NCBI GenBank assembly: GCA_030490835.1
Contig: CM059971.1
Coordinates: forward strand, 121,800,564 to 121,864,563
Length of the DNA stretch: 64,000 nucleotides
Reading direction: 5' to 3'
DNA from: Annona cherimola
Taxonomy: Eukaryota; Streptophyta; Magnoliopsida; Magnoliales; Annonaceae
Below are positions 31,390 through 42,247 of the stretch, one piece after another (position 1 is the first letter of the stretch; each line of letters begins with the position of its first letter). Below the pieces are notes generated by a model. That model saw nothing but the letters and a program-made list of their open reading frames with translations. It had not been told where the DNA came from and did no database searches. Both the position numbers and the translations under genes were made by a program.

Positions 31390-31995
31390 AAAGGGTGTAT
31401 TTGGAAAACTTTAAAATTTTCTAACTAAAGCTTTTTAATTTAAAATTTTTCATTTCACACAACTATCATATTTTTCAATCATTTTTCTCATCTTTTTATA
31501 CAATTATTCTGCTATTCAATTATTTATACGAAACTTCTTGCATAATAAATCTATTTATTTTAACTTTATTTTCTTTAATCATCATCATTATACTTATCAT
31601 ATCACATCATTTTTAACAATTCAAAAACTTTTACACTAAAATTTTTTCATTAAAGTTGTATTTGTTTATTACTAAAACTTTCCAGACATAAACTTTTAAA
31701 TTTAATTGTGTTTGAGTAGTTATAAAACTTTTGTATAAAAAGTTTTTTAATATAAAATTTTTTAAATTGGTAAAAAATGATGTGATATGATAGGTTTAAT
31801 GAAGAAGATTAGCAAAAATAAAGTTAAAATAGATTGATTAGTTGTACAGGAAATTGCATAGAAATGATTAAAAAGTAAGATAATCGTCTAAGAAGATGTA
31901 AAAAAATGATTAAAAAATAAAATACTTGTGAAAAATTAAAAAATTTAAATTAAAAAATTTTAGTTGAAAAACTCATGAAGTTTTCCAAACACCCT
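31390..31995. mobile_element. Two Tourist-like MITEs in head-to-head orientation
   Basis: Outer ends GGGTGTATTTGGAAAACTTT (31390) and GAAGTTTTCCAAACACCC (31993) are inverted, and the insides are inverted copies of the family (TCATATCACATCATTTTTAA against AATGATGTGATATGATAGG). The inverted similarity continues outward into eL32 upstream sequence on both sides. Confidence 0.75.
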
Positions 31996-32210
31996 CTTTA
32001 TTTTTGATGGTGTTGATTAATGGGTAAATAAAAATACATGCGAGAGGACCACAAAGTTCATGACCATTCAACTAACACCAACGATGTGCGGGTGGCTTAC
32101 CACGCTGCGTTGCGTAGGGTTGCGTACACAATGTTTCGCAGGGAGTTTGTCTACAGCTCAGATAGATTGCACTTGTAAAACCAAACCTCTCAAAGCAGTG
32201 TGTCCTTTTT

Positions 32211-32225
32211 CTAGGGTTAGGGTTT
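32211..32225 (+). promoter_or_regulatory. Telo-box of eL32 copy 2
   Basis: CTAGGGTTAGGGTTT, identical to that of copy 1. It is followed here by about 100 bp more leader, which contains a possible leader intron: donor AACGAAG|GTGAGA near 32239 and acceptor GTTGAATAG near 32325. Confidence 0.7.
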
Positions 32226-32335
32226 TCGGCTAGAACGAAGGTGAGACGGACTCCTGTGAAAATCATTGTTGCGGAGTGAATCTCTCTGAACTGAATACGC
32301 TAACCGAACATTTTCCGTTGAATAGGAGTAGAGAA

Positions 32336-34649
32336 ATGGCGGTTCCTCTGCTGACGAAGAAGATCGTGAAGAAGCGTGTGAAGAAGTTCAAAAGGCCACA
32401 GAGCGACCGTAAGATCTCTGTCAAGGTATCATCGTCTCTCCATCTCATTCGCTGCTGAATTATAATGTTTCTATTACGTTAAATCTTTGAACGAAAATTC
32501 ATGAAATAACATTGGTTTTAGGTGTTGATGTCGCTCTTGAGTTTGTAGTTTCATCTTTAATATTTTTAACTTGGGGTTTCGTGTTCTGAAGCTGAATCAT
32601 TGTTTAGATTTGTGGGGTTGTCTTTGCAACTCGCTAAGAACAGTAATTTCGTGACCATGATAATCATTCACGAATCCCTAATCTTCGAGTCGGTGATCTT
32701 TGGTATGATTAATTGGTACTGGATCTCCGAACAAAACAGAGACTACTGCTGGATGATCCATTTCCGTTGATTGACGTGGATTTTCCAGGCGGTATAACAC
32801 AGCGATTATCTGTGTTGGAGATGGTTAGCAAAAATAGAAAAAATGTGAAACAAGCATTATATCTGGATATATAAAGGCACTTAACCCGCATTGCCCACCT
32901 CCTTGGAATCTCTAGAAGGTAAGTAAAAAAATATTAGCTATGAGCCTTGCTCCATATGCAGAAAAAAGTTCGTTTGTCTCTAGCGTGACAACTATCAGGC
33001 ACTTCAAAAATATATTTTACCTAATGGCTTCCGTTGTCAAGATCCTACACAGAAAGGGGGCTTTCATAGAGTTCACTCTGTTAAGGTTCTTCTAAGAATT
33101 TTTTATTTATATTATGTGCCAAACAGAGCAATAGATCATTTTCTAGAGGTATGCATTATTTGATGTAGCATCTCGGGGATGAAACATGCATTGGGCATGG
33201 ACCTGATTCTTCTGAATAGAGTTCAGTGTCGTTGTGACTTGTGTGGAGGCTGGAGCTCCAACTGAAAGAAATGTAAACTTTCCTTGCACTCGAGTTCCTT
33301 TTCCACTCATGCTGTTTCTGGTGAACTTAAATGACTTGTTCACCATCAAATCTTTGTCTCGAATGTCATAAACCTTGTTATCGAGAAAGGGATGTTGTAT
33401 CTGGATTGCTTGTCTTGTCTTTTCCTTTATTTATTATTTTTTATTCCCGATTCATGTGTAGTGGAATTTTCATTCTTCTCAGTAAATCGTTTAAAATGCA
33501 TATAAATTCTCATTTTTCTTATAGCGTATAATTTTTTTTTGACTTCTGTGGATGATTATCGGCCACACACCTTAAATTACTGATGGTTAGTGTTGAAAAA
33601 GCATGTATCCTATTTCTGCGAGGGGCTACAGTTGAAAGAGCAGAGGTTGACCTTCTTAGGAGGGTATTACCTGCACATAAAGTGTCATTGGATTTGTTAT
33701 GTTATGTACCCCAATACAGTATTTTCTCCATATTGAGCTTCTATGCAATATATCAGTGCTTTGCTTAATAACAAGCTTCTGCAGATACTCTGCAAATGCA
33801 ACATGATTTCCATTAGCAAATTTATCTTCTTATTGATTTAATACAATCTGCAAATTGTACTGTTGCAGCCAAATTGGCGTAGACCCAAGGGTATTGACTC
33901 TCGTGTGAGAAGGAAGTTTAAAGGATGCACGCTGATGCCAAATATTGGTTATGGTTCTGATAAGAAGACCCGCCATTACCTTCCTAACAAGTTCAAGAAG
34001 TTCGTGGTGCACAATGTCAGCGAGCTTGAATTATTGATGATGCATAACAGGCAATTTCTTCTGATCATTTTTTATAATTGCTTTATAAAAAAAAATTCCA
34101 GTAGTACGTCCATCGTATAATAATTGGAAATTACGCAGTCATCCCAAACATGGAGCTGGAGACTTGGAAATTACACAATCATCCCAAACATGGAGCTCAT
34201 ATTTATCAGGCTTTTCCATTGGTGTTTACTTTGGGACAGGCATTATTGTCTCTTGAAACCTTTCCATTCTCACCATATGGGACAGTTCTAGCTTTTGATT
34301 CTATCTTCTTTTGATGAACTGAATAACTTGTTTTTTTTGTGTACGGTCTCTTTTGAGCCAAGCCAAAATAACCAAAATGACCCATTGGTATGAGGGAGAC
34401 TCATAAGAACCCAATGGACATCATTGAATTGAGCAAATGGGTTTTAGCATTAACTAATTGAAAAACGTATGCGCACCATACAATGCACTGATGTCACTTG
34501 TCATATTATTGAAATTCAGGACTTACTGTGCTGAGATTGCTCACAATGTGTCCACAAGGAAGAGGAAAGCAATCGTGGAGAGAGCTGCCCAGCTAGATAT
34601 AGTTGTTACGAACAAGCTTGCTAGGCTGCGCAGCCAAGAGGATGAATGA
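32336..34649 (+). CDS. RPL32: 60S ribosomal protein eL32, copy 2, three exons, 133 aa, intron 2 with GC donor
   Basis: Exons 32336-32425, 33869-34050 and 34520-34649 have the same lengths and phases as copy 1. The protein differs from copy 1 only at residue 132 (Asp for Glu; ends RSQEDE). Role as for copy 1. The donor of intron 2 reads AACAG|GCAATT: relative to copy 1 two bases are gone, leaving GC in place of GT. GC-AG introns are a known minor class and the CAG|GCAA context fits it, but splicing needs proof. If the intron were kept, translation would add about 23 foreign residues and stop at 34118-34120, losing exon 3. Intron 1 is 1443 bp. The exons show no other damage. Confidence 0.92.
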
Positions 34650-35287
34650 GCAGCAGCAGTATCCTCTTCATATCTGAAAACAATATGTTATGCTTTTTGG
34701 GTCAATTGTAGTCTGGAAATCTTAGCATTGAAGTGTTTTGTGCTTTTAAGAGCGAATTTTTCTTTTTTCCCTGAGATTACTTATAAATTTCTGTTGTTAC
34801 GAGGTTTAGTTGATTCCTTCGGACGGAATGCAATTAGATTTTGTTTTGGCATGAATGGTTTTTTGTCCTACTGTCCTAATTCGCAGTTAATGTTCATGAA
34901 TGCCGTGAAGTTTATGTTGCATGTGTGGAATAAATTATGTATGTTAATTTTATTTGGGTTTTAGCAGAACCTTGATGACAGAAATATTTACGATCCAAAA
35001 TATATGTAACAGTGTATTGTGTATTTTAGTTATATTTTCTTGGGACCCAATTCCAGTGTACCTGAAACTAGAGTGCGTGCGGTTACGTAGCATTTTTTAT
35101 TTTTGTGATTTTTTTGACAGTGATATATGGGCCCAAGCATGAATACATTGTATACGTAATTTGAAAATCAAAATTTCTATGGCCTGTTCATGCAACGCAC
35201 ATGTGATTCCTCTCATACTCATCATGTTTCGCAAATTCTTCATATAAATTAATACTTTCCTGCCCATGCCATCAATGCGGCCTCCAG

Positions 35288-35457
35288 CTAAAGATTGAAA
35301 TGTCTAAAATGCCTTACTGCCTTCTTCTTCCCTTTGCCGCTGCTTAGCAGCTTAGCCGATTTCCTGCTATTGCTGAAATCTTCTTTCAGCCAAGAAAAAT
35401 ACGCATCCCAAGCTGCCGCACAATCTGTTCTGGCGTAACGGCGTTGATTACCTGCTA
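35288..35457 (-). CDS. Candidate terminal exon of an unrecognised minus-strand gene
   Basis: A strong acceptor (TTTTCTTCTTCTTTTAG) precedes an open frame of about 56 codons: AGNQRRYARTDCAAAWDAYF, SWLKEDFSNSRKSAKLLS, SGKGKKKAVRHFRHFNL, stop at 35290-35288. Unit 1 keeps a related frame (29772-29594), which suggests a real coding sequence that was duplicated with eL32 and then damaged there. I recognise no family and no upstream exon on the minus strand; exons, if any, would lie right of 35500. It could also be a fortuitous frame. Confidence 0.35.
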
Positions 35458-35650
35458 CTAAAAGAAGAAGAAAATTTTGAGATATACTCAAGAATTTTGA
35501 CCCTAATTCCTTATATAATGATGCATTTTCAATAATTTCTCGCTACACATATTCTTTTTTAAAATTTCTCACGTACCCAAGCCGTTTGTTGAAGTTGCAA
35601 CTGCCATTATGTGCAGGATTAAATGACTAATTTACTCAATTGTTTCAACC

Positions 35651-36717
35651 CTTGTTCATCTCCTCTCTCATGAAGCTAGCATGAACCTTCTCTCTCACAC
35701 ACCCTTGATCTCCACTAGCCAAATTGCCAATCACAACACCAACGTCATCTACAGCTTTTATTTGCCGCTTGTCGGAGGGATTCCAAAATTTGCGCTGGAG
35801 GGACACAAGACTCGTGGATGATAGGGTGATGATGTTTTAATCAGTGCCATTGGATTTGAAGACTAGAGATTGGCCTAGATTTTTTTACTGCTGGAGACTA
35901 ATTTCATGGAGATACCGTCTTGGGTTTGTTGTCGCTGTGGCCATGTCGTTGGAATTGGCAAATGCTTTTCGGATTTGAGTGGTGCCTTTGTTGTGTTCAA
36001 CTTTGTCAGCAACTGCAACAATCGGTGGACTTTTCTAGGTGGATTGTGGTTGAAAATTTGCAAATCGACACCTAATTTTAAAGGGACATTTGCTGGAATG
36101 GGATTTCGTCGAGACGCTTAAGAAGAAGATGTAGTTGCCATTGATCAGGGAGGTGGTTACTACCGATGGGTGCATTGCCGCTGGACGATGGCTAAATTGG
36201 GTCTATCAAGGAGTTATGTTTCCATTGAAACATGGAATGTAGAAAACAGACAGATTTTCATGTTGCTTGCAGGATGCAATCTCTGGTTCTGTTCGTCGTC
36301 GGAGATGGGAGATACGCTGATGGATAATTTCGGAACTTGGAAATTGGAAAAGGTAAAAATATTCATGTATCTGACGGAGCTAACAGCCATCTGTACTACA
36401 TGAATTTAATGAAAGATATGTGAGCTAGGGAGGGATTATTGAAAATGCATGAATGTGTTAGAAACTAATGTGAAAATTTATGGGCATATCTGAAAATTAC
36501 CTAACAGTAGAAGTCATAAATTTGCTTCGTTTCTATAACTCTGCCAGTGCTTTGAACGAGAAAAAAAATCACATCACCGAAGTTCATCACCTAGGTTGTC
36601 CGCCCCACCTCTCATATCTAATTCAGCTGGTGTCGTATGCTACTCCACGGGCATCTAACATTTTTGTTGGGTTTTTTCAATTTACCAAAGCATCTGGATT
36701 GTTAGACGCATAGATCC
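35651..36717. other. Intergenic stretch, nothing recognised
   Basis: Moderate GC at 35880-36350. The plus-strand frames at 35906-36121 and 36170-36403 have no recognisable domain and no splice support. Position between Mutator-type repeats leaves captured sequence possible but unproven. Confidence 0.35.
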
Positions 36718-37205
36718 AGAAAAAAGGAAAACCTCATCTATATTCACCCAATTTTATCCTAATTCTACTTATGCTCACGAATTTTCAAAAATTTTACTTA
36801 TATCCACATTTTTTGTCTAGAATTTCACTTATACTCACGCTGTCAAGGATTCATTAAAGGGACCGTTAGCACTATTCTAAAATGACAAAAATGCTCATCC
36901 CTAATTATGATTATATTTCTAAAAGTTTATATTCAAATGAATTTTTAGCACTTTTACAACCATAAAATCACATATTACTTAAATATAAATTCTTAATTTT
37001 GAGCAAACTAATCTCAAATTATATTAAGGCTTCGATATATTTGTCATTTTATAAAGCTTCTAACAGTCCTTTTAACAGATTCCTAACGACGTGGGTACAA
37101 GTGAAATTTTAAGTAAAATACATGGGTATATATGAATGTTTTGAAAATTCATGTGTATAAATGGAATTATAAATAAAATTCATATAGGTATACATTGAAC
37201 TTACC
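36718..37205. mobile_element. Mutator-type MITE with about 150-bp inverted arms
   Basis: AATTCTACTTATGCTCACGA and GAATTTCACTTATACTCACG (left) pair with the inverse of CATGTGTATAAATGGAATTA and CGTGGGTACAAGTGAAATTT (right). Related to the element at 18645. The A-rich flanks hide the target duplication. Confidence 0.7.
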
Positions 37206-37354
37206 CTTAAAAAAAGAAAAAGAAAGAGAAGAACTAGCTTAGCAGCTATCATCCTATCCGAACTGAACCGAGGGGAAGAAAAAAAAAACGAAAATAGGCA
37301 GACAAGGCTTCTAAGTTGAAATTGAAATAAGCTTTTACAGATATTATAGTCATT

Positions 37355-37795
37355 TACTAATTATGCATTTTAATCCTCAAGTTTGGTCATTTGCATTTTA
37401 AACCTAAAAACTTGGATTCCTTTGCATTTAAATGTTGAACCATAATAATGTTAAAAACTAATGATAATCCATATGAAATGACATAAATGCTCTCTAATAT
37501 TTTTCTTAAAAAAACTCAAATTTGTATTAAAAGCGAATATGTTGCTAAAGCCTCTAATGACAAAATGGAAAAAAGCCTAATAGTCAAGTTTAAATTGCAA
37601 AAAGTTTTCTTTTTCTTTTTTAATTATTGGAAGCTATTTATGTCATTTTGCGTTGATAATGGTAGTTCTTAATGCAATGATGAGTCGGGGTTCAACATAC
37701 AAAGAAAGGAACTAAAGTTTCAAATTCTAAAATGCAAATAACAAAAATTTCAGGTTTAAATTGCAAATATCTAAAATTAGAGGACGTGAAATGCA
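37355..37795. mobile_element. Mutator-type element, family with TTTGCATTTTAAACC ends
   Basis: Left ATGCATTTTAATCCTCAAGT and TTTGCATTTTAAACCTAAAA; right ATTGCAAATATCTAAAATTA and GTGAAATGCAAAAAATCC. Flanks ATAGTCATT and ATAGTTATT (8 of 9 identical) are a possible target duplication. Confidence 0.6.
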
Positions 37796-37839
37796 AAAAA
37801 TCCATAGTTATTATGAATAGAATAGGAATTTTTCCATAA

Positions 37840-38116
37840 AATAAAATTTAAATTTACAATGTTTGTTTAATACAAAATTTTCAATCTTCATAACTATCAT
37901 ATTTTTTAATTATTTTTTATATTTTTCTATATGACTACCTTACATTAAAATCAATTCTACACAACTACCCATATAATTAATATATCTATTTTAAATTTAT
38001 TCTCTTTAGTCCTTATCAACACCCCTATCTATTATGTCATTTTTCTTAATTTAAAAAAAATTTATTCTAAAAATTTTTTGTCCAAAAGTTTTATCACTCC
38101 CTGAACACACCCTTAA
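37840..38116. mobile_element. Tourist-like MITE, left end eroded
   Basis: The right end TTTTATCACTCCCTGAACAC then ACCCTTA matches the family. Internal phrases AACTATCATATTTTTTAATT and CTATTTTAAATTTATTCTCT agree with the copies at 19130 and 62215. Confidence 0.55.
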
Positions 38117-38349
38117 TCTAAGCCATTCTCTCCTCCAGACTACTTGTACCCATCCAACTTACTATAGTTACACCACAATGTTTATTTTATTCTTGTAAGA
38201 TTGTGGGCCTCACAGGAATCTTTTAGGGAGTGGATATAAGTTTGAAGGGTCCTGATAGAGGGTCTGGATTGAATCCCTAAGAGTTAGGTGAATTCTAAAG
38301 GAAACGAGAAGATTATCAGAGGATCTTATTAGAGGGAGGAGTGATCTAA

Positions 38350-38675
38350 TGCACTTGAGTGCACTTAGGTGCAAAAATCTATTTTTTCATTTTTTTGAAA
38401 TTTTTTTATGTAAGTGTTAATTTAGGTTTATTTAGCATGTGTATCGATTTTTATCTTTTTGGATATTCGTAGTTTTTTTTAATTTTTTAATATTAGTGGC
38501 AGTTTCGTAATTCATAAATTAGAAAGTGCCACTAATTTTAAAAAATCTAAAAAAATTTAAAAATCTCTAAACTTGGTAAAAATTGATACACATATTAAAT
38601 AAACCTAGATTAACACTAGTATAAAAAAGTTTCAAAAAATATAAAAAATAAATTTTTGCACTTGAGTGCACTGAA
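38350..38675. mobile_element. Long-arm foldback MITE, family B
   Basis: GTGCACTTAGGTGCAAAAAT (left) pairs with the inverse of AATTTTTGCACTTGAGTGCA (right). The core GGTTTATTTAGCATGTGTAT matches the other foldbacks. Confidence 0.75.
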
Positions 38676-39235
38676 AAATGTCCCCATTAGAGGGGGGTGT
38701 GTGTTCTCAAAGAGAATTAGCAAGAGGTTAAGAGATGTAGAATTCATAGAGATTTTTCAAGAGTGGAAGGCTCGTTATGATAGGAGAAATGATATCCTTT
38801 TTATAATAATACTTTATGTTTGATATGAGTGGGAGTGTGCCTGTGTATGTTGCCTATATTCTAAAATTTAAGAGGTTTAATAGCAGTTGTTTACAATGCA
38901 TGACTCCTGTTATGGAAAGTAGTTATGAATTAGTCCTCAGCCCACTTCTCATGATACGTGGCATTATTTTATTTGCTGGTTTGAATATTAGAAATAATAT
39001 TTTTTTATTAAAGATGTGTACCTACAATTCCAACGATGAAACAAATATCAAAATCAAGAAACTGAATCAATGGTGTGAATCATGGGCAGCATCAACATTT
39101 CACCCATAATTCCTCCGTACCGACGAAGTCACAGCCTGCTCAAATGGTCGTTAAATGCATTGTGAAATGTCGTTTTTGCCCTTATGTAATTAGTAACCTC
39201 GCTCTGTTTGCATTCCTCCCTAAAACCTTCTATTA

Positions 39236-39640
39236 GAACTCCCGGTCCTGGTTCAATGCACCCGGAAGCATTGAGTCTCAATACTTCCGGGTGTACTTCA
39301 CCCATTTTTTTATTTTTTTGAATTTTTTTTTGCAGAAATGTTAAGCTAAGTGTATTTAACATGTATATAAATTTTTATCATTTTTTGATTTTTTTAGATA
39401 TTTTATTCCGATTTTTTAAAATCAGTTGCATTTTTAGTAATTTAAAATTACTAAAATGCCACTGATTTTTAAAAATCCGAAATAAATATCTAAAAATCTC
39501 TAAAAATGGTAAAAATTGATACACATGTTAAATACACTTAGATTAACAAGTTCATGAATAAATTTTGAAAAAAATTTAAAAAATAGGCATATGCGCTTGG
39601 GCTTAATACTCCCGGGTGCATTGAACCAGCACTCTTAGAA
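39236..39640. mobile_element. Long-arm foldback MITE, family B
   Basis: CTGGTTCAATGCACCCGG at 39249 is an exact inverse of CCGGGTGCATTGAACCAG at 39613. The arms continue through AAGTGTATTTAACATGTATA to the central ATTTTTAGTAATTTAAAATT hairpin. Confidence 0.8.
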
Positions 39641-39839
39641 TATGGCCTCAAAAACCAACTCAGTTTTGAGGCAGGCTTAGCCATTTTGCATTTTACGCAA
39701 AGTGAAAAGTATATTGGCATATCAAGGTTTGTCGGAGGGATTTTAGCCAATTAAAAAAAAAAAATCTGAAACTTGAGACACTTGCAGTATACTCTCGAAT
39801 CTGAGAAACAACATAGGCAATAAATGGATAGGATATGAT

Positions 39840-40045
39840 GTTACCCGAGTGCACTTAGCTTCAATGCACTTTGGTGTATTTAACATATTTTTTTGTATTT
39901 TTTTGAAAATTTGTTTCCACATGAATATTAATCTAAGTGTATTTAACCTTTGTATCAATTTTTACCAATTTTGGAGATTTTTTGAATTTTTTTGAATTTT
40001 TTAAAATCAGTGGAATTTTAGTAATTTTTAAATACAAATAATGGG
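39840..40045. mobile_element. Left half of a family B foldback MITE
   Basis: ACCCGAGTGCACTTAGCTTC, AATGCACTTTGGTGTATTTA and AAGTGTATTTAACCTTTGTA, then sequence stops near the central hairpin; the right arm is missing. Confidence 0.6.
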
Positions 40046-41249
40046 TATTAAATGGATAGGCTAGTTGATGTTCATCCGAGGTGATTTTCAGTTCAGTCGA
40101 ATTTTTCTTTTTGTTTATTGATGTTTTTGGTTCTTGTCGATGAAAGGAATAACTTGTTTAAAATTGTCAATAATCAAACCAAGATAAAATCGTAGGGGAA
40201 ATTTAACAGCAGCCACCTTGGGCAACCATGCACATAGAAACAGAAATGAATAACTAGGGTAACCAGCAAGCCAAGCAACAATCCAGAAGGGATAACAAGA
40301 ACAATTCGCAACGGGATACTCCATATTTTATTTCTTAATTGCATAAAATTCAGACAAGTTTGCATAGTCTTTTCGACTGAAATATTGTGTTGGAATGGGA
40401 GCAGGTAACATAACAGGCAACCCAACAGGATTACAGCCCAGGCAAGACAGTTGGAGGATGTCTACGCCTCTCTAATCAAGTGCAGCCGCAGCAGAGGATG
40501 TCTAAGCAGCTCTCGCACGTCTCCAAGCAACAGAAGCGGTAAACAAGCTGCGACACCACAAAACCAGACCATTTCGTCAGAACTACACACCAAAAATCCA
40601 GTTTGGCTTTCTCATCGATCAGGTACCTAGCATATAGATACTCATTTTCATGCTGCTGTGCTGTCTATACCCGATACTGTAAGGAATATCAGGAGCGCAG
40701 GTATCACACGTGCATTGTGAAAGCTTTAATACCAGCGCTCAGCAGGGCTGAAGGCTGTGTTACTTGTTAGCAATTAGCAACTGTTGTGCGTCGGCAGTTC
40801 TTTCCATTAGGATACTTGGACAGTAATCTCCAATGTCCTTTCAAACACAACCATAGGTCCGTAACACATACGTACGTACATATACTACTACCGATCATAA
40901 CGATCGAAATAAATGATGGTAGTGATTATGAAATAGAAAGAAGGAAATGGATGGAAGAGTCTGTACCAAGCATAGAGACAAACCTTGTGCTCGTGTCGCT
41001 TCTGAACGTGCTCGTACTAGGACACTGATCGATAAGTCGGAGGCGCCTCAATGCTGCTCATTTTCACTTCAGCTGCTGGGCAATTTCGTCATTCGCAAAA
41101 AAATTAACACGTCCGGGGAAGGGAGAGAATTACAGGTGAAAGGTTATAGGTATAGGAGGGAATTGTTATTGTGAGTGTGAAAGGAATATTAGTCAAATAT
41201 TGTGGGTACATGAAAATTTTTTTCAAAAAAAATACTATAAAAAAAAGAG
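40046..41249. other. Intergenic stretch, no gene supported
   Basis: A minus-strand frame at 40174-40425 is hydrophobic but starts and overlaps without support. The phrase AGAGGATGTCTAAGCAGCTC near 40492 partly repeats GGAGGATGTCTACGCCTCTC near 40452. Nothing else recognised. Confidence 0.35.
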
Positions 41250-42113
41250 GGAGAATTCTTTTTATACCTCGTAATATTTCACTCTAAATTCCTATTATAC
41301 TCATACTATTAATATAAGTGATATCTATTCCATCAAAAAGACAATTCTGCACTTTTAAAAATTTTATAATTAAAATAATTCAACCTTAAAATGACTCTTA
41401 AATTATTTAATATTATCAAGTGAGTCATGCTAAGATTAAATTATCTCGACTAAAAAATTTTGAATGAGCAAAATTATTTTTTCACTAGAGTAGATAACAG
41501 TTGCATTAATAACATAGGCATAAGAGAAATTTAGATTGAAATGTTACAAGCAAAGAAAAAATTTATAAAATATTATGAGTATGCAAAAAATTAAGGACAA
41601 ATGTTATGAGTGTAAGAGTAATTTTCCAAATAAAAAAAAAAAACTGCGACTTGCACCAAAATCGAGGGCCAAAAGGTTCAAAGCACCCTTTTAGTCCAAA
41701 AATCGATTGCATGAAATTCCATCTTACCAAAAACATGTGGCCATGGTTGCCGAACCACCCGCAGCCGCCCCCAAATCTTGCCATGGTTCCCTGTCTCCGA
41801 CCGATTGTTACAGCGACACGGAGATGACCAACAATCCTCATAAAAAAGCAATCCCCTCAAACCAAATTCCAGCCGCCGCAATCTTCGCAATGATTTTGTT
41901 GCGGTCGCCGGACGGGTGGTTACAAACGACAACCATGTCATTGAAGATAAATGGGCATTTTAGACTTTTTCTTTTTAGATAACAGGTGTATTGACAATAT
42001 GGTTACGAGAGGAATAATAAAACCGTTCGGGTATGACAGAAATTTACAAATATAGTGGGTACATGAGGAATTAAAGTCAAATTTTATGTGCATATTGAGC
42101 ATTTCTCTAAAAT
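41250..42113. mobile_element. Candidate second Pack-MULE or nested Mutator-type MITE pair
   Basis: The left GAGAATTCTTTTTATACCTC and the inverse of the right end (GAGAAATGCTCAATATGCAC) are related, as are following TCTAAATTCC / TTTAATTCCTCATGTACCC blocks. Between the AT-rich arms lies a GC-rich block at 41640-41965 unlike the surroundings. An inner pair of arms (41250 and 41627) may instead be a separate MITE. The central block was not matched to a gene. Confidence 0.45.
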
Positions 42114-42247
42114 TTTTTTATACAAATACAAGCCTGAGCTATATCTTCCTTCATGTGAAAGGCAATTTTGGTAATTTATTTGATACTTTGTATGAATTTT
42201 TAAAAATAATAAAAAATTTCAATCTAATGAACCAGATACATCTACTC

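Larger units (their letters stand above)
31998..35650 (+). repeat. Direct duplication unit 2 (contains eL32 copy 2)
   Basis: Collinear with 24147-29918 without the two transposon insertions. Extra sequence here relative to unit 1 includes about 100 bp of leader (about 32230-32325) and about 55 bp near 35445-35500. Confidence 0.85.

Noticed and set aside
33830..34120. Frame continuing past eL32 copy 2 exon 2 as the true C-terminus
   Set aside because: It is the read-through of the GC-donor intron; exon 3 with the conserved C-terminus is intact at 34520-34649. Kept only as the intron-retention product.
40115..40425. Two overlapping hydrophobic minus-strand frames as a membrane protein
   Set aside because: They overlap in different frames, hydrophobicity follows from T-rich codons, and no homology or exon structure is seen.
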